Below, piece after piece: positions 1 through 12,260 of a DNA stretch of 64,000 bases. Where the stretch lies: positions 1-64,000 of the forward strand of contig JABCPU010000186.1 of the NCBI GenBank assembly GCA_016800925.1, written 5' to 3'. Source of the stretch: Suillus spraguei. Lineage: Eukaryota; Basidiomycota; Agaricomycetes; Boletales; Suillaceae. Below the pieces are notes generated by a model, which made no database searches, was not told where the DNA came from, and was given only the letters and a program-made list of their open reading frames with translations. The position numbers and the translations under genes are program-made. Position 1 is the first letter of the stretch. Each line of letters starts with the position of its first letter.

Positions 1-713
1 CCACACTACATTTTAAACCTCCTACTCTCGACAGTGAGACTTTTTATCCTTGATACATAGTACCGTATTTTTTAATTTCAATAAGAAAACTCGATGAATG
101 CCCTCGACACCAAATTTGTCACCTCACAACGTAATTCGTTACATAGTGTTACAACACTATGTACGTTTTCCTGATTGGCAAGTCACCTGTTTTCAAGTAA
201 AATAATCAGAGGATGTGTAGACCCAGTCAAAAAGAGTTTGGTTTTTTTCTAGAATTCCTTTATATCAATCCTCTCTTCTTCCATATTTTTATTACGACGG
301 TAGAACAGGGTTGCTGTTGTTATCGACTATGCAATCACGACGGTGAGAATCCAGCGTGACAATTGTGAGCGGAGTGCTAATTCATGCCACCGAGGTTTTG
401 GGCGTGGGGTTCAAACGTGCCGTTGTGACAAAGTGTGACACCTGCGCCAAAAGTTTTGCAACTCTCCACTATTTGAGTCGGCATATTATTTCAGCATATT
501 TATTTCTTCTGTAAACTGGAGCTCCATTCTGACAATATAGCTACAGTTCTATGTATTTTCTCATTTTAATATGAAGCAAACAATGAGATATGAAAATGAG
601 GTCGTCAGATATTGCAACTCCTCCCCAACGATAGATCACAGTACAGACAACTAAGGTGAGATACATTTATTAATGGACTATTGAAATACACATTCAGTCT
701 ATATCTTCAATAT
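1..713. other. AT-rich intergenic stretch, no gene recognised
   Basis: I see no conserved coding segment, RNA gene or clear repeat. The stretch lies 3' of the reverse-strand MFS transporter and just before a small transposase relic. Confidence 0.5.
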
Positions 714-905
714 GGAGATGACTCCAAGACATTGATGAAAGTAAATTTTCGCGCTTTAGAAAGTTTACAATAGCTTCGTTAGTGCACCTGCACGACTTAT
801 CCAAGTCTATCTACCAGCAATCGAAGGTCATGTACCAGATAATATGGTTGAACATTTCGATCCTTGATAGAGTTTTACTACATCGCGCGTGCGAATTTGG
901 TCACA
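714..905 (+). pseudogene. relic of a Plavaka/KDZ transposase
   Basis: This short segment matches part of the fuller Plavaka transposase later in the window (about 9838-10010). It reads DDSKTLMK, then an intron-like stretch, then VYLPAIEGHVPDNMVEHF; the fuller copy reads DDSKALMK, an intron, then VYLAAIEGHVPQDVV. Looser similarity continues to about 905 and is then lost. The intron is still present, so the relic comes from a DNA-level copy and not a retroposed cDNA. No terminal repeats are visible around it. The relationship rests on my own alignment of the two places. Confidence 0.7.
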
Positions 906-1094
906 ACAAGCTGAGAGATACCTTAGGCACTTTCATACGTATTACACTATTTTCGACAGCAGTATCCTCTTCGACATTTCCCTGCCCCAACAACACACTC
1001 TCGTCCACTACGAGCTTCTGATACAAATGTCAAATAAGTAAACCCCCAAAGAAAACATAATCGTACATTGTCATCAAGATTGCTCGCCGCATAG

Positions 1095-3560
1095 CTAAGC
1101 TTTGGTCGCTGAGTCAACCGTTGAATCTGTCTCCTTCCTTTCCACATATGGCACAGTTTCAGCTTCGGGAAGACCCATGAGTGAGACATCGAAACCGTGA
1201 TCTTCGAGATATTCCGGAACTATGTTGCGAGGTGTGTAAACGTCGTGGGCGACGGAAAGAACGATCGCGCACCTTGGCATCCTCCTCTTCCATACCATCG
1301 TGATCCAAGGGTGTCACAAGGAAGTATACAACGATTGCACTTAAGATGACGAGACCGCTGGCAACCCAAAAGGGGCCTGTGTTTCCTTTAGCTGAAGATG
1401 AGCCTCCAAAATCCTTGATCATGATAGGGAATACTGAATGGACAAGCAAAACACTCAGTTCACCCGTCGTATGAAAACTGTATGACACTTACCCAAAGTT
1501 CCAATAAGTGCACCGATTTTGCCAGCAGCAGCTGCAATACCGAGATACTGGCCACGCACAGCAGTGGGTCCAGTCTTTGAAGCCAATACAAAAGTGCAGT
1601 TTCCAGGACCTAAACAAAAAGAGTTCAACAGATAGAGAGTGATTGCGCAATCCACGCACCAAACTCGCCAAAGCTCAGGAAGATGCCATAGACCACCTAG
1701 TGAGCCACTCAGCAACAATTATACGTGCTAGAGGGATACCTACAGCAAAAGCGCCAATATGTTGTGACAGCTTGGTATAAAGGCCACTCATGATAAATCC
1801 AATGATCGATTGTGCGAGAAGGCCAGTGATCTAACATAGAATTTAGGAAATGCATTCCATATCTGCCTAATATCACTCACCATGGTGGCCTTGGGACCCA
1901 TATGATCAACCAGGAAGGCGCTCACAACGCACCCTGCAGATGTAATGTGAGCTCTGGAAGTTCATCGTTGTCTAATAGACTAACCTGGAATGTAGAACAA
2001 GCTGTGAAAACCATGTAAGCAGGAGCATAAATCATGAATGGGTGGAAGCTTACTTGATCACAACAGACCAACCAAAGACAACGGTGAGTGATGAACTGCC
2101 GCCGGTAACGCTGCCAAAACAGTTGAGTTCCACTCATGTCAAGAAAACAAATACAAATGCATACGCATCAGTGATTGTGGATGAATAAAGTCCGAACTAC
2201 AGAAAAATTTGATGTTCATGTATCCCGTAAGCGTCTGACAACATACTGGGTATCTGGAGGTATGTGAGCAACCAGTTACAGTGCATAGAAGCGGTTGATG
2301 GCATACGCGATGAAGTCATAGATAAACCATGCCAATGAGATACCAAGCAGGCCACGCCAGTATCTTTTAATCACCAGCATGTACGGGATACGGACATACT
2401 TCATTGAATCGCGCTTGTAGCGAGTAGGTTCTTCCATGCGCAGTCGCCAAAAGAAGACACCAACAGCAGGAACTACACCGAGGCCAAGCGAGAGGCGCCA
2501 GACGGCACGAAGGTGGTTGTTCCCGAAACTGGAAAGTGACTGTTAGATATGGATTGCAAGATATGGAAGCGAATGGCGACACGGACATCCAGTAAAGTAC
2601 CAATGGTACGAATGCTCCGATAACAAAACCGGTATTAATCATAGTGTCTGGGCAGCGTGTTTTAGAATACTAGTGATAAGACAATTCATTACATCAGCTC
2701 ACTCGTTGCGAGCACGAGCCATCGGTGATGCGCGTTCTTAGCAATGCCTTCTTCCTCCGTTTGTTCAGATGCGGATACAGCACCGCAAGGGTACTCAGCA
2801 CCGAGGCCAATTCCGAGAAGGAAGCTGTGTTCAAGAGATAATGAACGACACAGATTATCTCGGACCGGTACATATACTTACCGACATGCAATAAGCATAG
2901 AAAGCATGCCGTCGAGGCTGTGATTAGCACCAGACGAAGCGGCCGAGAGACCAGCAAATAGTATAATGATCCCAGTTGGAAACATCTATTTGAAAAGCAT
3001 GGCTTACGGGTTGCTCGATTAGACTTGATATCTACTTACCATACCGAATTTGCGCCCAACTTTGTCTGAGATGTAACCAAAGCCGAGCATACCCACCACG
3101 AAACCTGAATTGTTTTAATTAATATTGTAGAAGGAGGCTCAGATACGCACCTGCGAAGGCGACACTAGAGAGTGTGGTGCTGTAATTTGTAGTAATGCCG
3201 CCAGGACCAGTGCCGTATATGCGTTTAAGAACTGTAATTGACATTTAATCTTCAGTGTACTTGATGATAAAAAGCGCTCACTTGTATTGACTGGAAGATG
3301 ATCGAATTTTTGGTCAAAGAAGGCTCATCAAGTTGAATGCATTACCCACCAGAACCAATGACATTGTTGGAATAACCTGCGAACGATTATCAAATTCACG
3401 TCAGACGTACGTTGTGTCTGCTCACCATCAGAGAACAGGGCCGTTCCACAGCTGTGAGAATAGATTCGAGCATTGTGATCAGTTTGAAGATGAAAAACCA
3501 AAAGATAACATACGCAAAGATAAGGGAAACACGACCAAGGGTGACCTTCTTCTCAGCCAT
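1095..3560 (-). CDS. MFS phosphate:H+ symporter-type transporter (PHO84/GIT1-like), multi-exon
   Basis: This is a multi-exon 12-helix major facilitator transporter of the plasma membrane. Conserved blocks on the reverse strand are, in order: CGTALFSDG spliced to YSNNVIGS; a [15 protein letters not shown] loop (the MFS helix 2-3 motif); [53 protein letters not shown]; and [20 protein letters not shown]. This order matches fungal PHO84/GIT1-like proteins, which import inorganic phosphate or glycerophosphodiesters; the substrate here is not resolved. I start at the Met of [10 protein letters not shown] (3560). An in-frame Met lies upstream at 3623, and an unspliceable fragment, MAEKIQVGG, lies at 3722. 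The last exon ends near [16 protein letters not shown]. The intron before that exon (about 1230-1265) does not join cleanly in frame with standard sites, so the C-terminal junction is uncertain. Confidence 0.85.
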
Positions 3561-4241
3561 GGCGTTGAGGGAGGTAGTAGTAGCAGAGGAAGGGTAGCCA
3601 AAGGATTTTTGTATCAACTCCACCTATTATCCACTTATTTAATATATAGAACCTGGTCGAGTATGGGCGATTCGGCCGCCCTGGAGACCCATGCGACCAC
3701 CAACTTGAATTTTCTCTGCCATTTTTGCTCGATGTCAATTGGTGCATGTCGGCAAACGTGTGCTCATTGACACTTCTTCTACTTCGTATGGCAAGTCACC
3801 GCCAGGGCAAGTTTGTACTCTGTCGCCCAAGATGTCTGTCATAGGCATTGCTAGATTCAGTACAAATCAAGATGCTTACCGCCTTTAGGACGTACTTGTC
3901 GCTCGTATTGGGCCCTCACTGCGGCGTTACTGTGTGGTGAATTCAAATCAGTTGATGCAAGTGTGTAAACAGAATTTCTTTTCCTGTAAGCTCAAACGTG
4001 AAGCGGTTTCGTTAAGTAGTGCTTAACGAAACAACTTCACGTTTGAGCTCACCTGGTTCGATAAAAAGTAACTTGTAGCAGTCATATTGGCTGTTATAGA
4101 TGTACTACTGCCGTTCTTGCTACTTCCTTGCTTCTTGGAACTATACAGCGATTCACCTTCGCCACTCAAGCCACCGTTATGGTTATGTAACCATCATTTT
4201 GCACACTACTGTATAGTTTCGACACTAGCTTCAAGCCCATT
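3561..4241. other. intergenic region between the MFS gene and the Plavaka element
   Basis: No convincing gene is visible apart from the possible upstream exon of the MFS transporter at 3628-3722. The stretch contains a long hairpin at 3986-4052, listed separately. Confidence 0.5.
3986..4052. repeat. long imperfect inverted repeat (hairpin)
   Basis: Two arms of about 31 nt (3986-4016 and 4022-4052) are reverse complements apart from about three mismatches, with a loop of about 5 nt. Each arm contains CTCAAACGTGAAG followed by GTTTCGTTAAG or its complement. It could be a foldback/MITE remnant or the end of an element. No target-site duplication was recognised. Confidence 0.8.
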
Positions 4242-4266
4242 ACATCAGGAAAACATCGAGTTCCTT
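4242..4266 (+). repeat. left terminal inverted repeat of the Plavaka element
   Basis: These 25 nt are an exact reverse complement of 12977-13001. The sequence begins ACATCAGGAAAACATCGAG and runs into the AAGG-rich subterminal array. Confidence 0.85.
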
Positions 4267-4510
4267 AAACGCTCCTTATTTGCCTTAATTTGCTCAATAA
4301 GGAACTTTTAAGGCCGTTTTTCGTCCTTAAATTAAGGAGACTAAGGAGATCCATTTCCTTAAACTAAGGAAATAAGGAGGATAAGGAGCGGATAAGGCGG
4401 TCAAGGCATGTTATTATTTCAATAGACACAGAATAATCCAAGTACGCTAAGGCGAAAATAAGGACGTCAACGAGTTCAAGGCGGTCAAGGCGTTCAAGGC
4501 GTGCTATGAA
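4258..4510 (+). repeat. left subterminal AAGGCG/AAGGAG motif array
   Basis: About twenty copies of AAGGAG, AAGGCG, AAGGAA or their complements occur in 250 bp, as clusters such as GTCAAGGCG, TAAGGAGG and TTCAAGGCG in both orientations. A similar array lies inside the right end. Subterminal repeats like this are typical transposase-binding sites in DNA transposons; that role is inferred here. Confidence 0.7.
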
Positions 4511-4587
4511 AATGACAAAAAATATTAAAAACGGTGTAGGACAGCAATCAACGAGAGCAGAGATTGAAGTGAAACGATACGAGGCTT

Positions 4588-6908
4588 TCAGATACGGATA
4601 CGTGTACGTGGATTCACGGGGGTTTCTCCATCGAGAATAGTAGACTCGTCCTTGCGGCGAGCACGCTTCATGTACGCCTGAGATCGTTCCACAATTTCTT
4701 TGATGCGGTCGAAGGGCAGCTCCTCGATTCGTTCCATGTACGCGAGTGTATCAGTCTCCCAATTACCCGCAGAAAAAGCAGTGCCTGTGTTACTCATTTT
4801 GTTTGTAGACTGATTGAGAGTCAACGCGATCTTGTGTTTCCCGTGGTCCAAAGTATCTTCCACAATCAGGTTGTCACGAGCTAAAATAAGTGCACGCTTG
4901 GCCTGCAAATGAAAGTTAGCAAGTTTTGTAAAGGCGCTGCAAAACTCACGGCTGCAGTGGTCAGTGCAAGGGCCGTTTGATATCCAGGTAAGCCGAAGTC
5001 GAGCGAGTCAATTATCTGGCGTCCTTGGGTGGCATTGAGTTGAACAGCGAAGATGCGCAAGATGAATTCCGATAAAAAAGCTCCAGGTGAGTCTTCGTTA
5101 TCTGGATCTTCATATACAAAGCGTGAATCTTCAAGTTGATACTCGGCATAGTCTTTGCGTGCCTCCTTGGTCTTGAATTCGTCCGTGGAGGCGAAAAACG
5201 CCATGAGAATTGTGATAGCGGTGGAACCGAAGTTGCCTCTCCATTCAGAGATCCTTTGGCATACCTGCCAACATAGTTGTCAGCTAGAAGTACCAGAATA
5301 CAATTTACTTATGACGTTGAAGGCGAGATTACAGCCATCATCATTCCTAAAGTCTCCAGGCTGCTTACACACCGCCATGAATATATCCTCGAGAACGTCT
5401 GAGAGTTTCTCATCGGGGATGGTCCATGGATAGCTGTTGTTGCCGACCCAGTACATGACCGTTGGAATAAATATGGAACGAAAGCTGAGATTCTGAACAG
5501 CGCTGGGCAAGTGAGAATTCTTTGGCTTTTCTTTCTTCAGATTGAGTATCGTATGTGGCGCACATCCATTTCCGGTTTTGATGAACTTGGATGTTGGACC
5601 ATCCATCGTGGTATCCATGACGCTAACTGACATCTGCATAGGAATTTGTCAGCATTGTCAGGCGACCTGAGCAAATTCTCCATACAGAGCTTGTGAGTCG
5701 ACTGCTTGAGACCTATAAATCCATGATAGTGGTGAGCGATTCATCTATCTCACAGGACCCACCAGTACTTACCTCAATAATGTCGCCCTGCTGATCCGTC
5801 ATCTCAACATCCTCATCCTCATCCTCAGCCACACCCTCATCCTTGTCCGGAATATATTCGTCGGCATCGTCTTCTTCCATTTCACACGGCTCTTCGGGTT
5901 TGAGGTCATCCAACGAGGTCGTGGACAAGGTACACTTCCGTCCCCTCGTGGCATCATCAATAGTCTCAATCATACGCACGACACCCTGCATTGATTTTAG
6001 CATTCCCCATTCACAATCATGAAGTCACTCACCTGACTACCCCGACTCACAGTTATGCTCTCATCATGATCTTCAGGTAGGTTTTTGTCTTCGGATATGT
6101 CCGCATCCCTGCTTGCAATCACTAAAAACTGTTAGCAATGTGTGCAGACATGAAACTGAACCTACCACTGGCACGTGCACTTGGTGGCGCAGATGGCTTC
6201 CGTTGGGACTTCGATGCCACGCTTTTAGCCCACTTCCCCACTTCCACCTCCTCTGTCGATATGGCGTGTTCAGATCCCCTACATTGCAGTGAGTGAAATA
6301 TGTCGAAGTAATAAAGAGTCAGCTCTGATAAGAGTAACATCGCAGTTAAGACGAACTTACAACGACCTTCGATTTTTCCCACTGTCACTGCCCCTGCCCA
6401 CGCTTAGTACAACGCACGTTGTAGATGATGTACCATTGTTGGACACCTTTCGATTGGCGTTGACACCATCCTTGAAGGTGAGTTTCAAGCCTGGATATTT
6501 CTTCTTTGGGGCATCAGTGCTTTTGGACACTAGTTTTGCCCCAACAGCTGTATCAATGTCAAAGAACTGGTAAGTCTTGCAACAGCATTGTATTGCATAA
6601 GGCTTACGCGTATTGTTGGGGTTTGCAGTTGGCGCTGCCTTGGTCACTGGGCGCGGCTTAGGCTTTGGTCTGACAAGGCGTCCTGGGCCAGCACGTTGAG
6701 CCGTCTGCTCAACAGCCATAGCATCTTCCGTTGCAGCGACCTTCTTTTGAGCATCTTCTAAGGCGGTTGCCTTGGCTGATTTCTCTGCTGACGCCTTTTT
6801 TATTTCAGCTGCAAGTACATCCTTTGGACGTGCTACGCGACTCGCTTCAAGAACTATCTGTCCAGGATGTTTGTTAGCATTCCCTGGGCGCGTTGCAGGT
6901 CGAGCCAT
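4588..6908 (-). CDS. Plavaka-associated companion protein of unknown function, multi-exon
   Basis: A reverse-strand, multi-exon gene divergent from the transposase and inside the same terminal repeats. It starts at MARPATRPGN (6908) and ends PVNPRTRIRI. The N-terminal part (residues about 25-70) is Ala/Lys/Glu-rich and probably a coiled coil. It is followed by a basic Pro/Lys stretch, a Ser/Pro-rich linker, and a strongly acidic segment of about 30 residues (5775-5905). The C-terminal half looks globular: it includes a block around VMYWVGNNSYPWTIPDEKLSDV and GALGL-type helical sequence (GFQTALALTTAAV-like), and ends in a block with AFSAGNWETDTLAYMERIEELP. I recognise this C-terminal pattern from hypothetical proteins of Agaricomycetes that recur near Plavaka transposases, but I know no assigned function. 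Exon joins are approximate. It could assist transposition or be a captured gene. Confidence 0.65.
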
Positions 6909-7124
6909 GGTGAGATCTAGGACAAGCTGTTGGAGGAATGCTGGTAGCAAGGTGTTGAAAGAATATGGATGCTAGCAAAAGGTGGCAACGAACGGGTGAA
7001 GTTATATTTTTTTTCGATTGAGCATGTCATAATTTCTGATTCACACACTTAGTATTAGTCTAGTCTGCATTCTACGTATTCTGCTCCCTGGTATCCATCT
7101 CACTGCGACTACCCACTGTCCAAC

Positions 7125-10100
7125 ATGGCCCCAGCTGTCACCAGGCTCGTTTGTCGGTTTCCAAACTGCAATCGGGTCTTCAAAAACAAGTCTGGCCTCA
7201 CTCAGCACACACATGTGAAGCATGGTACCCCACAAATACAAAACCTCAATCGCACAGCTCCACTCGCAGGTCCCGGATTTATACCTCCACGGAGTCGTTC
7301 TCCCACTCCGGCAGGTGTTATCGATGACAATATTTATGATGACCCAGCTGGCGACCAGGGTTTTGTACCTGAGGAAGGTACTTGGGCGGATATGGGGCGC
7401 TTATTGCGTACTTTCCATCCGCACCTCACAGGTGGGCGTTTTTAAGGAGTTCATATTACTGTTACTCATTTTTTGTCTTAGGACTCAAATGCGATGCTAA
7501 TGGGGCATTTATTGACCAGGATGCACCCCCGCCACCTCACACGGATGCCCCCCCAACCAATTGGACGCCTTATGACAATCGTGTTGAATTTGAGACGGCG
7601 GAATTCTTATTCACGCGCAATCAAATGTCTGCAAGGCAGATTGATACACTTCTCGACTTGTGGGCCGCGACTCTCATAAAGCACAATGACGCCCCCCCAT
7701 TTGCAAACCATAGGGACATGTACGCTACAATTGATGCAACACCACTCGGCGATACCCCTTGGAAGAGCTTTACGTTGTGCTACAACAGAGCCAAACCCGA
7801 ACAAGACGTACCGCCGTGGATGGATGGACAATATGATGTCTGGTATAGAGATCCATTGGAGATGACGCGCGGCATTTTGGCAAACTGTGATTTCGATGGA
7901 GGAATTGAGTATTCACCCTACCGCGATTATACTACCGAGGACAAACAATATTGGAAGAACTTTATGTCTGGTGACTGGGCGTGGAATCAGGCAGTACATC
8001 TCTTTCATATTTACATTTTTGGCATACTAACAATCATCTCAAGGATGTTATCGCTCAAAATGAGGAGAATCATGGTTCGACATTTGTACCATTGATTATC
8101 GGCAGTGATAAGACTGTTGTTTCTGTCGCTACTGGTCAGACCGAATACCACCCACTCTATCTCTCAATCGGGAACATTTACAATAGCGTACGACGGGCAC
8201 ATCGCAATGGTGTTGTGCTCATTGGATTTCTTGCGATACCGAAATGTAGGTGCTTGTTATTCTCAATGGATCACTGTATCATAACCTTCATTTGTCTAGC
8301 TACGAAGGAACATAATGACGACATCAAATACAGAAATTTTCGACGGCAGCTATTCCAGCGCTCCCTTGCGAAGATTTTCGAGTCTGTGAAACCTTTCATG
8401 GAAAATTTCGATGTCACACGCTTTCCGGATGGCCACTATCGACGAACGGTGTACAGCTTGGGCCCTTACATAGCGGACTATCCAGAACAGATACTTCTCT
8501 CTGGCGTCGTGCAGAACTGGTGTCCACGGTGTGTCATCAAACTTTGTTTTGCTTTTTAACGACTTATTTATTATCAAAATAGGTGTCTAGGAAATAGGAA
8601 GGACCTTGACGGCTGTCATATACCATACTTCTAATCTCAGATCCGATCATATCCATCCAGATCCAATCGTTTCCATATCCGTCCGGTCCACAGATCCTGT
8701 CCGGACACCCATCCGAATAACTCACTTCTCGCACCTTAACTCCCTGGTGAACATCTGTGTCTATCTCCTTTCGTCATTTCTCCTACTACCGGTACTCCGG
8801 CTGTTTATATTTCCGTCCTGTGTTACTGATCCGTTTCCTGTGTTCATTTCCGATTCATGCTTACTGATCCGCTGTGCAATAACTAATAGACTTCCGTTAC
8901 ACTTCGTACATAGCCCTCGGTCCCGGACTTGCTGATTATCCGTCTTAGATACTTACTGTATATAAACCACTTGTAGATCTCCGTAGAACCTTAGTTCGAA
9001 TATCATCTTAGATTCTAATCATTCTGCCTTCTCCGGACTTAAAGCCACTCTCCGCTTTAAAGTCACCTTCCGAGACTTAGGATTGATTCCTATAGTCTAT
9101 ACCTCCGACTCTATCTTTGGATAGTCCATCTCTGTTAGTTTCTAGTTAGGAACTCATTCCGAAACTAGCCTCAATCTCTGTCCTCCCCTTACGTTCCGAA
9201 TAACCTTCGGACGTATCATATCCAACACCTTCAGACACCCGGATCCGTCACGCAACTCCTCCCGGGTCTTCGGACGAATAACTCCTCCCTGAAATAAGGG
9301 GCATTACTCGAGAAAGGGGCACAGTGTACGAACTGAGGCCAAAGCCCTTCGGATCTCTCTACCCTTGAGTACAGTCTTAACAACGGCGCTCAACCATGTC
9401 TCCATCGACGCAAAGCACATACCGAGTTGCTCGTCGAACAACTCACATACAAACAGGCTTGGGAACAGTATGGCATCATTGCCGATCTCGTTGTAAGTTG
9501 CTCGCTGAAACTCGCTAGGTCCAATCTCACCTTTTTGCTTTTCTAGCCATTTACAAATGACTTTCCTCGAGCGGACATCCACGAGCTCCTATCTCCGGAT
9601 ATCTTGCATCAAATAATCAAGGGAACTTTCAAGGATCATCTGGTTGATTGGGTGGGAGAGTATCTTCTGGTCACACACGGTACCTGTCATGTGGCTGAGA
9701 TAATGGATGACATTGACCGCAGGTACGCAAATCTATGATGTTTTGCTGATAACTACTAATAACATACAGGATAGCAGCAGTTGCCCCATTCGCTGGGTTG
9801 CGACGCTTTCCTGATGGGCGAGGTTTTCGGCAGTGGACGGGTGACGACTCAAAGGCATTAATGAAGGTATGCTGTGTATTCCGTTCCAAACAACATGTGA
9901 GCTGACTCGTATTTAGGTCTATCTAGCTGCAATTGAAGGTCATGTTCCTCAAGATGTGGTGCGCACATTCAGTGCATTTCTAGAATTTTGCTACATTGTG
10001 AGGCGCGAGGCTCTCACTGAAGATGACCTCGTAAAACTACAAGATGCCCTCGACCGCTTTCACCAATATCGGGAGATCTTCAAGACAACCGGTGTGGTCT

Positions 10101-11306
10101 CGACATTCTCCCTTCTGCGTCAACACTCCCTGTGCCACTACATAGTACTGATTCGACTTTTCGGCGCACCCAACAGCCTTTGCTCTTCAATTACTGAGTC
10201 CAAGCACATCAAGGCAGTTAAAGAACCTTGGCGCCGATCTAGCAGGTTTAACGCACTCGGACAAATGCTACTAACAAATCAACGCATCAACAAACTTGCA
10301 GCCGCTCGCGTAGATTTTGAGGCACGTGGTATGCTTCGTGGCTCTTGTCTGTCCAATGCTTTGGGAGAACTCAGGAGATGTACGTGATCTTTCGCTGACG
10401 ATGTAGCCCTTCTCATATCCCCAATAGGTCAGAATATTCCTGCAGACGACGACTTAGAACTGGATGACGACACGGAGGCTAATATGGCGCAAGAAGGCCA
10501 TCATGGGCGACTGCGTATCCACGAGCCTCAAAATCAATCCATTGAAGTGGATGCTGGTGAGATTATTGATGGACCGACTGTAGAGTCCCATGTTGAGCTT
10601 GCATTAACTCCTCGTATGTTAAACGTTTTGCTCCTGGACCCTTTCTGACAATGAATAGGTTGTGCACGAAATGTTCATGCACTCAGCCTCGAACTCGACC
10701 TTCCACGCCTCCCGTTTATGATTCAGGAATTCATACATGATCAACACTATTCAGACGATCCCAACCCTCCTGAGTTTGATCCGGCAACAGTGCAAGTATT
10801 CCTAGGGAAACTCACCCTCTTTAATTCTGCTGCAGCCTCGTTCCATGCACCCAGTGATCTGAGTGGTACGGGAGGTATGCGTCGCGAGCACATCAGGGCA
10901 ACACCATCGTGGCGCACTGGCGAACCAAGGCATGACTGTATCTTCATCAACATGGGTGTTGACTTCGACTCTCCCATGAATGGACTCGCAGTTGCGCGAG
11001 TCCTTTGCTTTTTCTCATTTAACTATCGGACCTCATACTATCCCTGCGCCATAGTTCATTGGTATTCTTATGTTCACGAAGAACGCGATCCCGACACAGG
11101 CATGTATGTCGTGCGCCGACGACAACTGGTGACGATGTCCCAGACGTCTCAATTATTCACATCATTGTATCTTTCGCGCTGCCCATCTCATTCCAGTCTA
11201 TGGCCCGGACTTTATCCCAAAAATAAGTCCACACGACTCATACGACATGTTCAACTCCTACTATGTCAACAGATATGCTGATCACCATGCTTTTGAAATA
11301 GCGTGA
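7125..11306 (+). pseudogene. Plavaka/KDZ transposase with N-terminal C2H2 zinc finger, split by a solo LTR
   Basis: The product would bind the element's ends and catalyse cut-and-paste transposition. It begins MAPAVTRLVC. An N-terminal C2H2 finger (CRFPNCNRVFKNKSGLTQHTHVKH) is followed in later exons by blocks typical of Plavaka: DTPWKSFTLCY, PPWMDGQYDVWYRDPLE, FVPLIIGSDKTVVSVATGQ, YHPLYLSIGNI, HGTCHVAEIMDDIDRR, SITESKHIKAVKEPWRRSSR, NQRINKLAAARVDF and a last exon ending YADHHAFEIA at 11306. In the KDZ superfamily the acidic catalytic residues lie in the IIGSDKT-type block and further C-terminal. At least eight introns are present. A solo LTR (8614-9382) with a 5-bp duplication interrupts an exon at ACGGC. 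The final exons also need frame changes, so this copy is inactive as read. A second relic of the same family lies at 714-905. Confidence 0.85.
8614..9382 (+). mobile_element. solo LTR, family L1 (copy 1)
   Basis: The 769-bp sequence begins TGTCATATACCATAC and ends GTCTTAACA. It is flanked by a perfect 5-bp duplication, ACGGC (8609-8613 and 9383-9387). It closely matches 16083-16826 and more loosely 36598-38063. No internal retroelement genes are present, so it is a solo LTR left by recombination. It sits inside the Plavaka transposase gene. Confidence 0.95.
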
Positions 11307-11509
11307 TTGTGGTACGTCCTTGCCTCTCATTTTGTCGTCCTTTTGCTAATTAAATACCCTACAGACCCATCTAGATGACAGAATACAACGCGATGCTCGA
11401 CAACCCCGCCCCTACAACAACCCACATTTCCCCACGCAGGTAGGCTCCAAGACCATATCATCTTCATATGGGTTGTGCGGCTTTCCTGGCCTGCCGCCTT
11501 CAACCTCGC

Positions 11510-12260
11510 TGTTGGGTACAACGTGAAGCAGATGGTCACAGCTGGTTCCAAGGGTTCATACATCAACATCTTGCAAATGTCTATCTGTGTTGGGCAGCAA
11601 AGTGTTGAAGGTCGTGAATCCCATTCAGGTTCCATCATCGTACTCTTCCCCATTTCACCAAGGACGACTTCAGCCTGGAGGCATGTGGCTTCGTCAAGAA
11701 CTCATATCTATGAGGGTTGACGCCACAGGAGTTTTTCTTCCATGCCATGGCTGGAAGAGAAGGTCTTATTGATATGGCCGTCAAGAAGGCAGAGACTGGT
11801 ATCATTATGCGAGATTCAAAAACAGGTAAAGCGTTGCAATTGCGTGATTTCACATGAAATGCATCTTCTTGGACAGGTCGTCTCATCAAGGCATTGGAGG
11901 ACGTGATGGTACACTATGATGGCACTGTTCGCAACTCGCTTGGAGACCTCATCCAGTTCATGTATGGTGAAGACGGTATGGACGGTGCATTCATCAAACG
12001 TCAGAAGATTGAGACGTTTGGCCTTGACAATGAAGCCTTTGAGCACAACTATCGCGTTGATGTCACGGATTCTTGCCTAATACCCTCCAGATTGGCGTTG
12101 ATGATAGCTCTCTGGAGCTGCAGATGAAGTTGGACGAAGAATACAACGAGCTTTTGAACGACCGCCGTCTTCTACGACAATTCATATTTCCCCAGGCAGA
12201 CGGCCTTAATCCTCACTATTATACACTTGTACAAAACTCACTCTACGCTCAAGCCACACG
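11510..12260 (+). pseudogene. RPB1 (fragment): captured fragment of RPB1, the largest subunit of RNA polymerase II
   Basis: This segment encodes a stretch of the central RPB1 core. It reads [16 protein letters not shown], then VGQQSVEG, then (after a 1-nt loss near 11612) [34 protein letters not shown], an intron (about 11825-11880), [52 protein letters not shown] sequence and DRRLLRQFIFPQADGLNPHY. In RPB1 these blocks occur in exactly this order, from the funnel/bridge-helix region onwards. The intron shows that genomic DNA was captured. A TGA stop replaces the Arg of YLRG at about 11716. Both flanks lie inside the Plavaka terminal repeats. The fragment cannot encode a working polymerase subunit. 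How far the copy extends past 12260 is unclear. Confidence 0.9.
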
